Shown in pieces: positions 1-8,720 of a stretch of 64,000 nt of DNA. Source of the DNA: Fodinicola acaciae. GTDB taxonomy: Bacteria; Actinomycetota; Actinomycetes; Mycobacteriales; HKI-0501. Under the pieces are notes generated by a model that was not told where the DNA came from, did no database searches, and was given only the letters and a program-made list of their open reading frames with translations. The stretch is from positions 251,235 through 315,234 of the forward strand of contig NZ_WOTN01000001.1 of assembly GCF_010993745.1 (NCBI RefSeq). The letters run 5' to 3'. The translations under genes were made by a program, and so were the position numbers. The first letter of the stretch is position 1; each line of letters starts with the position of its first letter.

Positions 1-335
1 GCGCGCGACGCGGTCGGACGGCCGATGTGCTCGGCGAGCTCTCCATACGACCAGGTTTCGCCGTACGGGATCTCCCGCAGCGCGGTCCACACGGTGCGCT
101 GGAAGTCGGTGCCGGCCATCGCCAACGGCAGGTCGAAGTCCGTACGCTCACGGTTGAAATACTCGGTGAGCTGCTGCTTCACCTCACCGAAGGGCGTGTC
201 GTCCGGCTCGCCGAAGAACTCCTCCGGCGGACGGTGCCGCTGCTGGTCCATGAACAGGCCGCTGAGCTGGCCGTCGACGGCGACCAGGGTCAGCGGACCG
301 ACCGGACTGTCGATCGTGGTGTGTACGCGATGCAC
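1..335 (-). CDS. ogt: Methylated-DNA-protein cysteine methyltransferase, 3' end cut by window
   Basis: Repairs O6-alkylguanine by moving the alkyl group to its own cysteine. About 111 codons are visible, starting at a GTG at 335. The N-terminal domain opens HRVHTTIDSPVGPLTL, and the methyltransferase domain begins with FQRTVWTALREIPYGETWSY, the typical lead-in to the active site. The catalytic PCHR motif lies beyond base 1, so activity cannot be judged. The gene starts 9 bp after the stop of the Ada/AlkA-like gene on the same strand, so the two are probably co-transcribed as an alkylation-repair unit. Identification rests on the family-typical FQ..VW..L..IPYG.T.SY block. Confidence 0.9.
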   Translation of the reverse strand, partial: MHRVHTTIDSPVGPLTLVAVDGQLSGLFMDQQRHRPPEEFFGEPDDTPFGEVKQQLTEYFNRERTDFDLPLAMAGTDFQRTVWTALREIPYGETWSYGELAEHIGRPTASR

Positions 336-344
336 GTCGTGTCC

Positions 345-1799
345 TTACGCCGGGAGATGGTTGATCGGATGGTCGCTGGTGGCCCACAGATATTGCACCG
401 CGTACGCGCGCCACGGCCGCCAGGCGGTCGCCGCGCGCGTCAGCGCGGCCGGTGTGGTCGGCAGGCCGGCCTGGCCGGCGGCGAGCCGTACGCCGAGGTC
501 GGTCGGGGTGAACGCGTCGGGGTCGCCGAGTCCGCGCATGGCGATCGTCTCGACCGTCCACGGTCCGATGCCAGGTAGTGCGGCCAGCTGGGCACGCGCG
601 TCGTCCCAGTCGGTGCCGGTGCCGAGGTCGACCTGTCCACCGGCCAGCGCGCGAGCGAGGCCGGTGATGGTGTCGCGGCGGCTTTGCGGCATGCCGACCG
701 GCGTCGCGCCGGCGAGGCTTTCCGGCGTGGGGAAGAGGTGCGTGAGGCCACCGGCGGCGTCGTCGATCGGCTCGCCGCAGGCGGTGACCAGCCGAGCCGT
801 GTGGGTACGCGCCGCGGCCGTCGACACCTGCTGGCCGAGCACCGCGCGGATCGCGAACTCGCCAGCGTCGACCGTACGCGGCACGCGGCGGCCGGGGTCC
901 TTGTCGACCAGCGGCTGCAGCGCCGGATCGTGCCGCAGCTGGTCGTCGACCGCGATCGGATCGGCGTCGAGGTCGAGCAGCCGCCGGCAGCGCGCGATCG
1001 CCGTCGACAGGTCGCGAAGGTCGGCCAGCTCGAGCTGGCAGGCGATGTGGTCCGGCGTCGGCCGCAGCGCGACGATGCCGTGGCCATGCGGCAGCCGGAG
1101 CGTCCGCCGGTATGCACCGTCGCGCCATTCCTCGACGCCAGGCACCGCGGTGGCGACCAGGTGGCCGAAGAGATTGTCCGGACACAGCGGCGCGCGGAAC
1201 GGCAGTCGCAGTGAGATGTTTCCCTGTGTCGTTTGGCGATGCGCGCGGGTGCGCAGCTCGGTCGGTGTCAGCGCGAAGATCTCGCGGACCGTGTCGTTGA
1301 ACGCGCGTACGCTCGCGAACCCGGCCGCGAACGCCACGTCGCTCATCGGCAGTGTGCTGGTCTCGATCAGCGTGCGCGCGGTCTGTGCGCGTTGCGCTCG
1401 CGCGATCGCCAGCGGTCCGGCGCCGAGCTCCGCGTACACCTGCCGCTGCACCTGCCGGACGCTGTAACCCAGCCGGCTCGCCAGTCCTGGCACGCCGTCG
1501 CGGTCGATGACTCCGTCGGCGATCAGCCGCATCGCGCGCGCCACCAGGTCGGCGCGTTCGTTCCACTGCGGTGAGCCGGGACTGGCGTCCGGCCGGCAGC
1601 GCTTGCAGGCGCGGAAGCCGGCCTGCTGCGCCGCCGCGGCGCTCGGATAGAACCGCATGTTCTCGACTTTTGGCGGTACGACCGGACAACTCGGCCGGCA
1701 ATAGATGCGGGTGGTCAGCACGGCCGTGAAGAACCAGCCGTCGAACCGCGCGTCTTTGGACTGCACGGCTCGTACGCATCGCTCACGGTCCTGGAACAT
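345..1799 (-). CDS. Ada-type metal-binding/AraC/AlkA fusion: DNA-3-methyladenine glycosylase II
   Basis: A fusion of three modules. The N-terminal Ada-type zinc domain has the cysteine pattern CRPSCP...CKRCRPDA, where one Cys of this domain accepts methyl groups from phosphotriesters in Ada. An AraC-type helix-turn-helix follows (about residues 75-175). The C-terminal AlkA glycosylase contains GQQVSTAAA and a helix-hairpin-helix LPGIGPWTVETIAMRGLGDPD ending in the catalytic aspartate region. It should excise alkylated bases and may also activate transcription. The ATG at 1799 (FQDRERCVRAVQSKDARFDG) matches the usual family start and has GGAG just upstream; in-frame alternatives are 1811 and 1853. 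It is upstream of ogt on the same strand with a 9-bp gap. Confidence 0.88.
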   Translation of the reverse strand: MFQDRERCVRAVQSKDARFDGWFFTAVLTTRIYCRPSCPVVPPKVENMRFYPSAAAAQQAGFRACKRCRPDASPGSPQWNERADLVARAMRLIADGVIDRDGVPGLASRLGYSVRQVQRQVYAELGAGPLAIARAQRAQTARTLIETSTLPMSDVAFAAGFASVRAFNDTVREIFALTPTELRTRAHRQTTQGNISLRLPFRAPLCPDNLFGHLVATAVPGVEEWRDGAYRRTLRLPHGHGIVALRPTPDHIACQLELADLRDLSTAIARCRRLLDLDADPIAVDDQLRHDPALQPLVDKDPGRRVPRTVDAGEFAIRAVLGQQVSTAAARTHTARLVTACGEPIDDAAGGLTHLFPTPESLAGATPVGMPQSRRDTITGLARALAGGQVDLGTGTDWDDARAQLAALPGIGPWTVETIAMRGLGDPDAFTPTDLGVRLAAGQAGLPTTPAALTRAATAWRPWRAYAVQYLWATSDHPINHLPA

Positions 1800-1907
1800 G
1801 CTCTCCAGCATCGCCCGCGGCGGCGGCGCTGGCTGGCGGAAAAACGACATCACGGTGTGGTCCGAATATGGCCAGACTTCGCGCGTACGAGCTGGTGAAG
1901 TTGCGGC

Positions 1908-2681
1908 ATGACAGTTGACTTCTTTCGCTCACTCCACCGCAACGGCCAGCCGCTCGTCCTGCCGAACTGCTGGGATGCCGCCAGCGCGCGCGTCATCGAG
2001 TCGGCCGGCGCCGCGGCGATCGCCACGACCAGTGCCGGTGTCGCCTGGAGCCTCGGTGCCGCCGATGGCAACTTCCTTACGCGCGAGGCGGCCATCGCGC
2101 TCGTGTCGCGAGTCGCGGAGGCCGTTTCCGTACCGGTGACGGCTGACATCGAGGCCGGCTTCGCCGACTCGGCTTCCGGCGTCGCCGACACCGTCAAGCT
2201 CGTCGCGGATGCCGGCGCGGTCGGCGTCAACATCGAGGACGGTGTGGCCGGCGGCCTGCGTCCGGTGGCCGAGCAGGTGGCGCGCTATTCCGCCGCCGCG
2301 AGCGCCGGCGTCTTCGTGAACGCGCGCATCGACACGTATTTGCGTGGTGTCGACAACGCCTTTGAGGAGACGCTGATTCGCGCGCGTGCGTACGTGGAGG
2401 CCGGCGTCGACGGCATTTTCGTTCCTGGCGTCGCGGATCTTGACGTGATCAAGCGGTTCGTCGAGGAGATTTCCGTGCCGGTGAACGTCATGGTCGGTCC
2501 CGGTGCGCCTTCGGTGGACGCGCTTGCCGGTGTCGGTGTCGCGCGTGTCAGCGCTGGCTCGGCGATCTCCCAGGCCGCGTACCAGGTCGCTTTCGACAGC
2601 GCTCGCGAACTGCTGGGCGGGGGGACGATGACCGCCGCCGCCTTCGACTACGGCGGCCTGAACACGCTCCTCGGCCGCTGA
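1908..2681 (+). CDS. Isocitrate lyase/PEP mutase family protein
   Basis: A 257-residue TIM-barrel protein of the phosphoenolpyruvate mutase/isocitrate lyase superfamily, which makes or breaks C-C or C-P bonds next to a carboxylate. Visible signatures are LPNCWDAASARVIESAG near the N terminus, the metal-ligand region VTADIEAGFADS, and VGVNIEDG. The KKCGH catalytic loop of true isocitrate lyases is absent, so this belongs to the short, broadly annotated carboxyphosphonoenolpyruvate mutase-like group and the substrate cannot be named. The ATG at 1908 begins 54 bp from the ATG at 1853 of the divergent repair gene. A hairpin cluster follows the stop. Confidence 0.82.
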   Translation: MTVDFFRSLHRNGQPLVLPNCWDAASARVIESAGAAAIATTSAGVAWSLGAADGNFLTREAAIALVSRVAEAVSVPVTADIEAGFADSASGVADTVKLVADAGAVGVNIEDGVAGGLRPVAEQVARYSAAASAGVFVNARIDTYLRGVDNAFEETLIRARAYVEAGVDGIFVPGVADLDVIKRFVEEISVPVNVMVGPGAPSVDALAGVGVARVSAGSAISQAAYQVAFDSARELLGGGTMTAAAFDYGGLNTLLGR

Positions 2682-2726
2682 CCCTGCCCGCCGAGAATGT
2701 CGGTCCAGGCGAGGACTCTGTTTATC

Positions 2727-2795
2727 GGGGGCCCAAAATCAGCGGGCGTCGCAATCGGGACCCGATTGTTCGGGGGCAGCAGTATTTGGGCCCCC
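2727..2795. terminator. Bidirectional terminator-like nested hairpins
   Basis: An 11-bp perfect inverted repeat (GGGGGCCCAAA at 2727-2737 against TTTGGGCCCCC at 2785-2795) encloses a second perfect hairpin, CAATCGGG-A-CCCGATTG (2752-2768). It sits between the convergent stops at 2681 and 2838, so it probably terminates both transcripts. There is no long T run on either side. Confidence 0.55.
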
Positions 2796-2837
2796 CGAAA
2801 ACAAGCCTTCCAGCCACGACCGACAGTTCGTACGCGC

Positions 2838-4271
2838 TCAGCGCGCCGCGCCGAACCAGTGGGTGAGCGCGGCCGTCGGGTCGTCGCCGAGCCAGGCGAC
2901 ATGACCATCGGGACGTACGAGCACGGCGGCCGCATCGAAGTCCTCGTGGGGTTTCGCGTTGACCAGGCGCACGCGATCACCCCAGCCGTCGTGCGTACGT
3001 CCGCCGAAGTCGATCAGCACACCGCGACCGTCGACCGCGAGCGAGCTGAACCACTCGGAGCCGTCGGCGGTCTCCAGCAGCCGGTCAGGCATCCGCGCGC
3101 CGACCAGCGGATGGTCACTGCCGAGGTCATAGCGAATGTCGAGGCCGGAGATCATCGCCGCGACCTTCCGGTTGAGCTCCGGCACCGCCAGCCATTCGGT
3201 CAGCAGAGTCCGCATCGCGGCGGTGTTCAGGTCGCGGAAGTCCATGATCGAGCCCTGCGCACGTGTGTTGAGCAGTACGCGCGCGCCGACCGGATGGCGC
3301 TCGGCGTGGTAGGTGTCGAGCAGGTCGACGTCGCCGCGCACCGCCGCCGCGAGCTTCCAGCCGAGGTTGAACGCGTCCTGCAGGCCGAGGTTCATGCCCT
3401 GGCCGCCGGTCGGCAGGTGGACGTGCGCCGCGTCGCCGGCCAGGAACACCTGGCCGACGCGATACGACTCGACCTGCCGCGACGCGTCGCTGAATCGCGA
3501 CGCCGCGCGTACGCTCCGCAGCCGCACGTCCGGTCCGTACACGTCGGCCAGCACAGCGCGGACCTCGTCGGCGGTCACCTCGTCGGTGCGTGTCTTCCCC
3601 CGCTGTTCCGGCCCGCCGAACATCAGCCGGTGGAAGCCGCCGGGCAGCGGGCTCAGGATCGCCGCGCGCTGAGTCGAATGCTTTACGTGCCGCGAAAAAT
3701 GGTCACGAACAGTCGGCACGCCGTCGCCGTCCACCAGCACGTCCGCGAGCACCATCGACGACTGCCCGGCACGTCCGGGGAACGGCACCTCGAGCAGCTT
3801 GCGGACGGTGCTGTGACCGCCGTCGCAGGCCACCAGATAGCTGGCGGTCAGCTCGTACGGCCCCTCCGGTCCGACGACCCGCACGCGCACCCGATCGGCG
3901 TCCTGCGAGATGCCGACGACCTCCCGCTCACGCTCGACCGCGAGACCCCGCTCCAGGATGTCCTCGACATCGCCCTGCGTCGTCGCCACGACGTACGGAC
4001 TCCGCGTGTCCAGAGCGGCGAAGTCCAGCGGCACCGGCAACGCGGCGAAATGGCCACCGGTCTGTTCGCGCTCCTGGGCCCGGGCCGCCGTCTCCTCCAG
4101 CAACCCGCGCATCCGGAACACCTCGGCCGTACGGCTGTGCAGGCCGCCGGCCTTCGACTGGATCGACCGCGTCGCCGATTTCTCCAGCACGGTCGCACGC
4201 ACACCGGCGAGCCGCAGCTCGCGCGCCAGCATCAGGCCGGTCGGTCCGGCCCCAACCACGATGACATCCAT
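2838..4271 (-). CDS. FAD-dependent aromatic monooxygenase (PheA/TfdB or rifampicin-monooxygenase type)
   Basis: A 477-residue class A flavoprotein hydroxylase using NAD(P)H and O2 on an aromatic substrate. The Rossmann FAD motif VVGAGPTGLMLARELRLAG is at the N terminus, the DG motif LVACDGGHSTVRKLL near residue 155, and the GD motif FLAGDAAHVHLPTGGQGMN near residue 280. A thioredoxin-like C-terminal part ends the protein, and length is normal. Transcription diverges from a TetR regulator at 4342 and the start codon lies 10 bp from a perfect palindrome, so substrate-induced derepression is likely. The substrate could be a xenobiotic or antibiotic; similar proteins inactivate rifampicin, but nothing here proves that. 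Confidence 0.87.
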   Translation of the reverse strand: MDVIVVGAGPTGLMLARELRLAGVRATVLEKSATRSIQSKAGGLHSRTAEVFRMRGLLEETAARAQEREQTGGHFAALPVPLDFAALDTRSPYVVATTQGDVEDILERGLAVEREREVVGISQDADRVRVRVVGPEGPYELTASYLVACDGGHSTVRKLLEVPFPGRAGQSSMVLADVLVDGDGVPTVRDHFSRHVKHSTQRAAILSPLPGGFHRLMFGGPEQRGKTRTDEVTADEVRAVLADVYGPDVRLRSVRAASRFSDASRQVESYRVGQVFLAGDAAHVHLPTGGQGMNLGLQDAFNLGWKLAAAVRGDVDLLDTYHAERHPVGARVLLNTRAQGSIMDFRDLNTAAMRTLLTEWLAVPELNRKVAAMISGLDIRYDLGSDHPLVGARMPDRLLETADGSEWFSSLAVDGRGVLIDFGGRTHDGWGDRVRLVNAKPHEDFDAAAVLVRPDGHVAWLGDDPTAALTHWFGAAR

Positions 4272-4280
4272 GCATCGAAG

Positions 4281-4293
4281 TTAACTCAGTTAA
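4281..4293. promoter_or_regulatory. Palindromic operator between monooxygenase and TetR gene
   Basis: TTAACT-C-AGTTAA is a perfect inverted repeat, followed by a further half-like ATTAAC. It is a sharp AT-rich island in GC-rich DNA, 10 bp from the monooxygenase ATG and 48 bp from the TetR ATG. Position and symmetry fit a TetR-family operator controlling both genes. Confidence 0.6.
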
Positions 4294-4341
4294 GAAATTA
4301 ACGCAAGAAAGTTTTTGTCCAGGTCGCGCTAGGATCTCGGC

Positions 4342-4983
4342 ATGACCTCTGACCTCGGCCTGCGTGAGCGCAAGAAGCTGCGCACGCGGCAGGCCATCTC
4401 GGACGCCGCGATCGAGCTGTTTCTTCGCCGTGGATACGACGCGGTGTCGGTCGCCGACGTGGCCGCGGCCGCCGAGGTGTCCAAGCCGACCCTGTTCAAG
4501 TACTTCCGCAGCAAGGAGGAGCTGGTCCTCGACCGGATCGACGACCACCGCGACGAGCCGGCGCGTGCGGTCCGCGAGCGAGCGCCCGGCGAGTCGCCGC
4601 TGGACGCGCTGCACCGCCGCCAACGCGAGCTGCTCGACGACCGCGATCCGGTGACCGGCATCAGCGACGCGCCACGCGTCGTCGCCTTCCATCGGCTGCT
4701 CTACACGACCGAGAGCCTGGCCAACGGCCTGCTCGCGTACTCGGTGAACGGACGAGAGCTGCTCCGCGACGCGCTGGTGGAGGCCGTCGGTCCGGGTCCG
4801 CATCCGCTGACCGCGACGCTGGTCGCCAGTCAGATCCTGACCATTTCGGGGCTGTTGTCGGCGGAGAACTGGCGGCAGGTCGACGCCGGTCGGACGACCG
4901 AGGAGATCTATCCGGAGGCGGTCGCCGCGTTGGACGCCGCGTACGCGCTGCTGCGGGACGGACTCGGAGACTACTGCGGGTAG
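4342..4983 (+). CDS. TetR/AcrR family transcriptional regulator
   Basis: A 213-residue repressor-type protein. The N-terminal helix-turn-helix is classical: RQAISDAAIELFLRRGYDAVSVADVAAAAEVSKPTLFKYF, residues about 15-55. The rest is the variable ligand-binding helical domain. It diverges from the FAD monooxygenase across a 70-bp gap holding a perfect palindrome, so it most likely represses that gene and itself until a small molecule binds. The ligand cannot be predicted. Confidence 0.9.
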   Translation: MTSDLGLRERKKLRTRQAISDAAIELFLRRGYDAVSVADVAAAAEVSKPTLFKYFRSKEELVLDRIDDHRDEPARAVRERAPGESPLDALHRRQRELLDDRDPVTGISDAPRVVAFHRLLYTTESLANGLLAYSVNGRELLRDALVEAVGPGPHPLTATLVASQILTISGLLSAENWRQVDAGRTTEEIYPEAVAALDAAYALLRDGLGDYCG

Positions 4984-5069
4984 TCGTACAGGCGTACGGA
5001 CAGTGGCGGTCTGGCGTGGCGGCGGGGATGGTCGCGGAAATGTGAGAGGCAGCCGCTAATGTCGGCTGC

Positions 5070-6872
5070 GTGCTGGAGGAAGTGCGGATCAGCGGGCTCG
5101 GCGTGATCGACGACGCCGAGCTGCACCTGTCCGACGGCCTGACCGTGGTGACCGGCGAGACCGGTGCCGGCAAGACGATGGTCGTGACCGCTCTCGACCT
5201 GCTCTTCGGCGGCCGGGCCGACGCCGGCCGAGTCCGCACCGGCGCCGAGCGCGCGCTGGTGGAGGGCCGGCTGAGCCTCAACAAGCGGACCAAGTTTGGC
5301 AAGCGCATCCTCGCGCGCGCCGAGGAGGCCGGCGGCGAGGCCGACGACGACGGCTCGCTCGTACTGTCCCGGTCGGTGTCGCCGGAAGGTCGGTCGCGCG
5401 CGCACCTGGGGGGCCGGTCGGTGCCGGCCGCGGTGCTCTCCGACATCGGCGAGCTGGCGGTCACCGTGCACGGCCAGATGGACCAGGTGCGGCTGCTGCG
5501 GCCGGCCGAGCAGCGTGCCGCGCTGGACTCCTACGGTGGCGCCGAGATCAGCGAGTTGCTGGAGGCGCACCGCGACGCCTTCCGGCGCTGGCGCGAGGCT
5601 GCCGCCGACCTCGCCGACCGCACCGCGCGTGCCGGTGAGCTGGCCGAGCAGGCCGAATACCTGCGGATCGGGTTGGCCGCGGTCGAGCAGCTGGACCCGC
5701 AGCCCGGCGAGGACGCGGAGCTGAAGACCGAGGCGCAGCGCCTCGAGCACGCCGACGCGCTGCGTACCGCCGCGTTGACCGCCCACCAGGCGCTGGCCGG
5801 CGATCCGACCGCGGCGACGCTGGACGCGGTCGACGTGACCAGCCTGCTCGACGCGGCTCGCCGCGCGCTGGCCGCGGCCGCCGGCGACGATCCGGAGCTG
5901 GCGGCGCTGGCGACGCGCACCGACGAGCTGGCCGCGCTGGTCGGCGAGCTCAGCACTGACCTGTCGGCGTACGCCGACGGCATCGAAGGCGACCCGGCGC
6001 GGCTGGACTGGATCCAGGAGCGCCGCGCGCGGCTGGCCACCGTCGCGCGCCGCTATGTCAACGGGCCGGACGAGCTGCCGGAGTGGGCCGAGCAGGCCCG
6101 GCTGAAGCTGGAGGGGCTCGACTCCTCCGACGAAGCGCTCGCCGCTTTGGCCGCGGAAGTGGAAAAGTTGCGGCTGGAGGTCACCGACAACGCGGTGCGG
6201 CTGTCCGCCGCGCGGGTCGCGGTCGCCGACGAGTTCGGGTCGGCCGTCACGACCGAGCTCGGTGGCCTGGCGATGCCGCACGCGCGGGTGACCGCCAACG
6301 TGTGGACGGTCGACGCACGCGCGGACGGGCCGTCGATCGTGGTGGACGATCGCGAGGTCGCGGTCGGTCCGGACGGCATCGACGAGATCGAAATCTGCCT
6401 GCAGCCGCATCCCGGCTCGCCGCCGCTGCCGCTGCAGAAAGGCGCCTCCGGTGGTGAGCTGTCCCGGGTGATGCTGGCCGTCGAAGTCGTGCTCGCCGGC
6501 GGCGGCAGCACCGCGACGCTGGTCTTCGACGAGGTGGACGCCGGTGTCGGCGGCAAAGCCGCGGTCGAGGTCGGTGCGCGGCTGGCGCGGCTGGCGCGTT
6601 CGCACCAGGTGCTGGTGGTGACGCACCTGCCGCAGGTGGCCGCGTTCGCCGACCGGCACCTGATGGTGGACAAGGACTCCGGCGGCTCGGTGACCACGTC
6701 GTCCGTACGCTGGCTCGACGACGAGGGCCGCGCGCGCGAGTTGGCCCGGATGCTGGCCGGCATGGAGGACAGCATGCTCGGCATGGCGCACGCCACCGAG
6801 CTGCTGGAGAAGGCGCAAGCCACCAAGGACGCCGGCTTCAAACAACCCCGCCGCAAGCGTACGAAGAAATAG
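5070..6872 (+). CDS. recN: DNA repair protein RecN
   Basis: A 600-residue SMC-like ATPase for double-strand-break repair, holding broken ends for recombination. The N-terminal Walker A (GETGAGKTMVV, near residue 30) and C-terminal signature and Walker B (KGASGGELSRVMLAVEV ... LVFDEVDAGVGGKAA, about residues 460-510) flank a coiled-coil middle, the normal RecN layout and length. The start is a GTG at 5070 (LEEVRISGLGVIDDAEL). I see no LexA-like GAACN4GTTC site in the 86 bp upstream, although recN is SOS-controlled in many bacteria. It is followed by a repeat array and steA, close to the conserved actinobacterial order. Confidence 0.96.
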   Translation: MLEEVRISGLGVIDDAELHLSDGLTVVTGETGAGKTMVVTALDLLFGGRADAGRVRTGAERALVEGRLSLNKRTKFGKRILARAEEAGGEADDDGSLVLSRSVSPEGRSRAHLGGRSVPAAVLSDIGELAVTVHGQMDQVRLLRPAEQRAALDSYGGAEISELLEAHRDAFRRWREAAADLADRTARAGELAEQAEYLRIGLAAVEQLDPQPGEDAELKTEAQRLEHADALRTAALTAHQALAGDPTAATLDAVDVTSLLDAARRALAAAAGDDPELAALATRTDELAALVGELSTDLSAYADGIEGDPARLDWIQERRARLATVARRYVNGPDELPEWAEQARLKLEGLDSSDEALAALAAEVEKLRLEVTDNAVRLSAARVAVADEFGSAVTTELGGLAMPHARVTANVWTVDARADGPSIVVDDREVAVGPDGIDEIEICLQPHPGSPPLPLQKGASGGELSRVMLAVEVVLAGGGSTATLVFDEVDAGVGGKAAVEVGARLARLARSHQVLVVTHLPQVAAFADRHLMVDKDSGGSVTTSSVRWLDDEGRARELARMLAGMEDSMLGMAHATELLEKAQATKDAGFKQPRRKRTKK

Positions 6873-6950
6873 CGTCTTCACCGCCTGTCGGAGTCCGGCC
6901 GCAGACCCCGCAACCTCTCGCCTCTCGCTGCCTCTCGCCGCACAAAGTGT

Positions 6951-7348
6951 GGCGTTCGCCGAGTGCCGCCTAAGTCGTGGCGTTCGCCGAGTGCCGCCTA
7001 AGTCGCGGCGTTCGCCGAGTGCCGCGTAAGCAACGCCGCTCGTCGAGCGCCGCGTTTCTGGCGACATTGGCCCCCGAGCGCCGTCAGGAGTGCGGCGTTC
7101 GGTGAGGGCCGCCGAAAGTCCGGCGTTCGCCGAGTGCCGCGCAAACAACGGCGTTCGCCGAGTGCCGCGCAAACAACGGCGTTCGCCGAGTGCCGCGCAA
7201 ACAACGGCGTTCGTTGAGTGCCGCGTTTTTGGCGACGTTGGTCGTCGAGTGCCGCGTAACTTGCGGCCTTCGCCGAGCGCCGCCGATAGTCCGGCATTCG
7301 GTGAGCGCCGCGGATAGTCCGGCGCTCGGCGAGTGTCGCCTTCTCAAC
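6951..7348. repeat. Tandem array of fourteen 28/31-bp units
   Basis: Fourteen head-to-tail units fill 398 bp exactly: twelve of 28 bp and two of 31 bp (7063-7093 and 7234-7264). The best-conserved part of each is the 17-bp quasi-palindrome GGCGTTCGCCGAGTGCC followed by a variable 9-11 bp tail. Units at 7122, 7150 and 7178 are identical. Both 31-bp units come directly after a unit ending in TTTCTGGC or TTTTTGGC, so a four- to five-unit block seems to have been duplicated. All six frames are partly open through the array, but no coding is likely. No match to known element families can be made by eye. The flanks 6873-6950 and 7349-7541 hold nothing else I recognise. Confidence 0.85.
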
Positions 7349-7541
7349 GGCATCGAAGGACCGACGGTGCCTGATTTGCCAGGTTTACGACAGCGATCCG
7401 CGTGTCACAAAGGAATGCCGTGCGCGAGACACGACATCTGTGGCTGACGTGAAAGCGGGTGTCGTACGACTGAAATGACTGATCCCGGTGTCATGATGGC
7501 CAGCAACCGGCAGCAAAGAAGCGGCGGAAGGAGGGGTGTCG

Positions 7542-8720
7542 ATGCGGATGGCCACCCTGCGGCGCAATCGTGGCCACCAGTCCGGGATCACCGGCATCGC
7601 CCGGCTCGACCGGCGGACCAAGCGGCTCACGCCGCGGCTGTCCCGTGGCGACATCGCCTTCATCGACCACGTCGACCTCGACCAGATGGCCGCCGAGCAG
7701 ATCGTCGCGGCCGGCGTGTTCGCGGTGGTCAACGCGGCGCCGAGCATCTCCGGCCGCTATCCCAACCTGGGGCCGCAGGTCATCGTCAACGCCGGCATCC
7801 CGCTGATCGACGAGGTCGGCCCGGAGGTCTTCGAGCAGCTGCGCGACGGCCAGGCCGTACGGGTCGACGGTGAGAAGGTCTGGCTCGGCGACGACGTGGT
7901 GGCCAGCGGCAAGGTGCAGGACGCCGAGACGGTCGCCGCCGCGATGGTGCGGGCCAGGGACGGCCTCACCGTCCAGCTGGACGCCTTCGCCGCCAACGCC
8001 ACCGAGTTCCTGCGTTCCGAGCAGGAGTTGCTGCTCGACGGCGTCGGCATCCCGCGGGTGCGGACGAGCATCGACGGCCGGCCGTGCCTGGTGGTCGTAC
8101 GCGGCTACAGCTACCGCGAGGACCTGGCCGCGCTCGGCGCTTACATCCGCGAGGCCAAGCCGGTGCTGATCGGCGTCGACGCCGGTGCCGACGCGCTGGT
8201 GGAGGCCGGTTACGTGCCCGACCTGATCGTCGGCGACGTCGCCGAGGTCAGCGACGAGACGCTGCGCGCCGGCGCCGAGGTGGTCGTGCAGGCCTATCCG
8301 GACGGCCGCGCGCCGGGACTCAAACGCGCGCAGGACTTCAACGCCGAGTCGGTCACCTTCCCGGCCGCCGCGACCAGCGAGGACATGGCGCTGTTGCTGG
8401 CCGACGAATGCGGCGCGTCGATGATCGTCACCGTCGGCACACACTCCAGCCTGATCGAGTTCTTCGACCGGGGCCGGTCGGCGATGGCCTCCAGCTTCCT
8501 GACCCGGCTGCGGGTGAGCAACAAGCTGGTCGACGCCAAGGCCGTGCAGCGGCTCTACCGGCCGACGGTTTCCTCGCGCGCGCTGGTGTTGTTGGTCGTC
8601 CTCACCGTGCTGGCGATGGCCGGCGCGGTGTTCGCGGCGACCGCCGGACAGGGGCTCGTGCAACTGCTCGCCGAGCAGTGGGAGGCCGCCGTTTTCGCGC
8701 TGCAGAGGCTGATCTCGTGA
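7542..8720 (+). CDS. steA: Putative cytokinetic ring protein SteA
   Basis: A 392-residue protein of the actinobacterial SteA family, named for a role with SteB at the division septum in Corynebacterium. The cytoplasmic part resembles thiamin-pyrophosphokinase folds (IGVDAGADALVEAGYVPDLIVGDVAEVSDE, about residues 210-240). A single C-terminal membrane segment (ALVLLVVLTVLAMAGAVFAA, near 350-370) anchors it. I chose the ATG at 7542 because AAGGAGG (7528-7534) lies 7 bp away; a GTG at 7536 is in frame but too close. Its stop overlaps the next start (GTGA), so the two proteins are translationally coupled. Confidence 0.88.
   Translation: MRMATLRRNRGHQSGITGIARLDRRTKRLTPRLSRGDIAFIDHVDLDQMAAEQIVAAGVFAVVNAAPSISGRYPNLGPQVIVNAGIPLIDEVGPEVFEQLRDGQAVRVDGEKVWLGDDVVASGKVQDAETVAAAMVRARDGLTVQLDAFAANATEFLRSEQELLLDGVGIPRVRTSIDGRPCLVVVRGYSYREDLAALGAYIREAKPVLIGVDAGADALVEAGYVPDLIVGDVAEVSDETLRAGAEVVVQAYPDGRAPGLKRAQDFNAESVTFPAAATSEDMALLLADECGASMIVTVGTHSSLIEFFDRGRSAMASSFLTRLRVSNKLVDAKAVQRLYRPTVSSRALVLLVVLTVLAMAGAVFAATAGQGLVQLLAEQWEAAVFALQRLIS

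Noticed and set aside
2697..4301. 534-codon plus-strand ORF
   Set aside because: Antisense to the FAD monooxygenase, whose FAD motifs are clear.
4971..7172. 733-codon minus-strand ORF
   Set aside because: Antisense to recN, extended by the GC-rich repeat array; no recognisable domain.
6951..7348. CRISPR-like look of the repeat array
   Set aside because: Variable parts are only 9-11 bp, repeats drift, and no cas genes are present.
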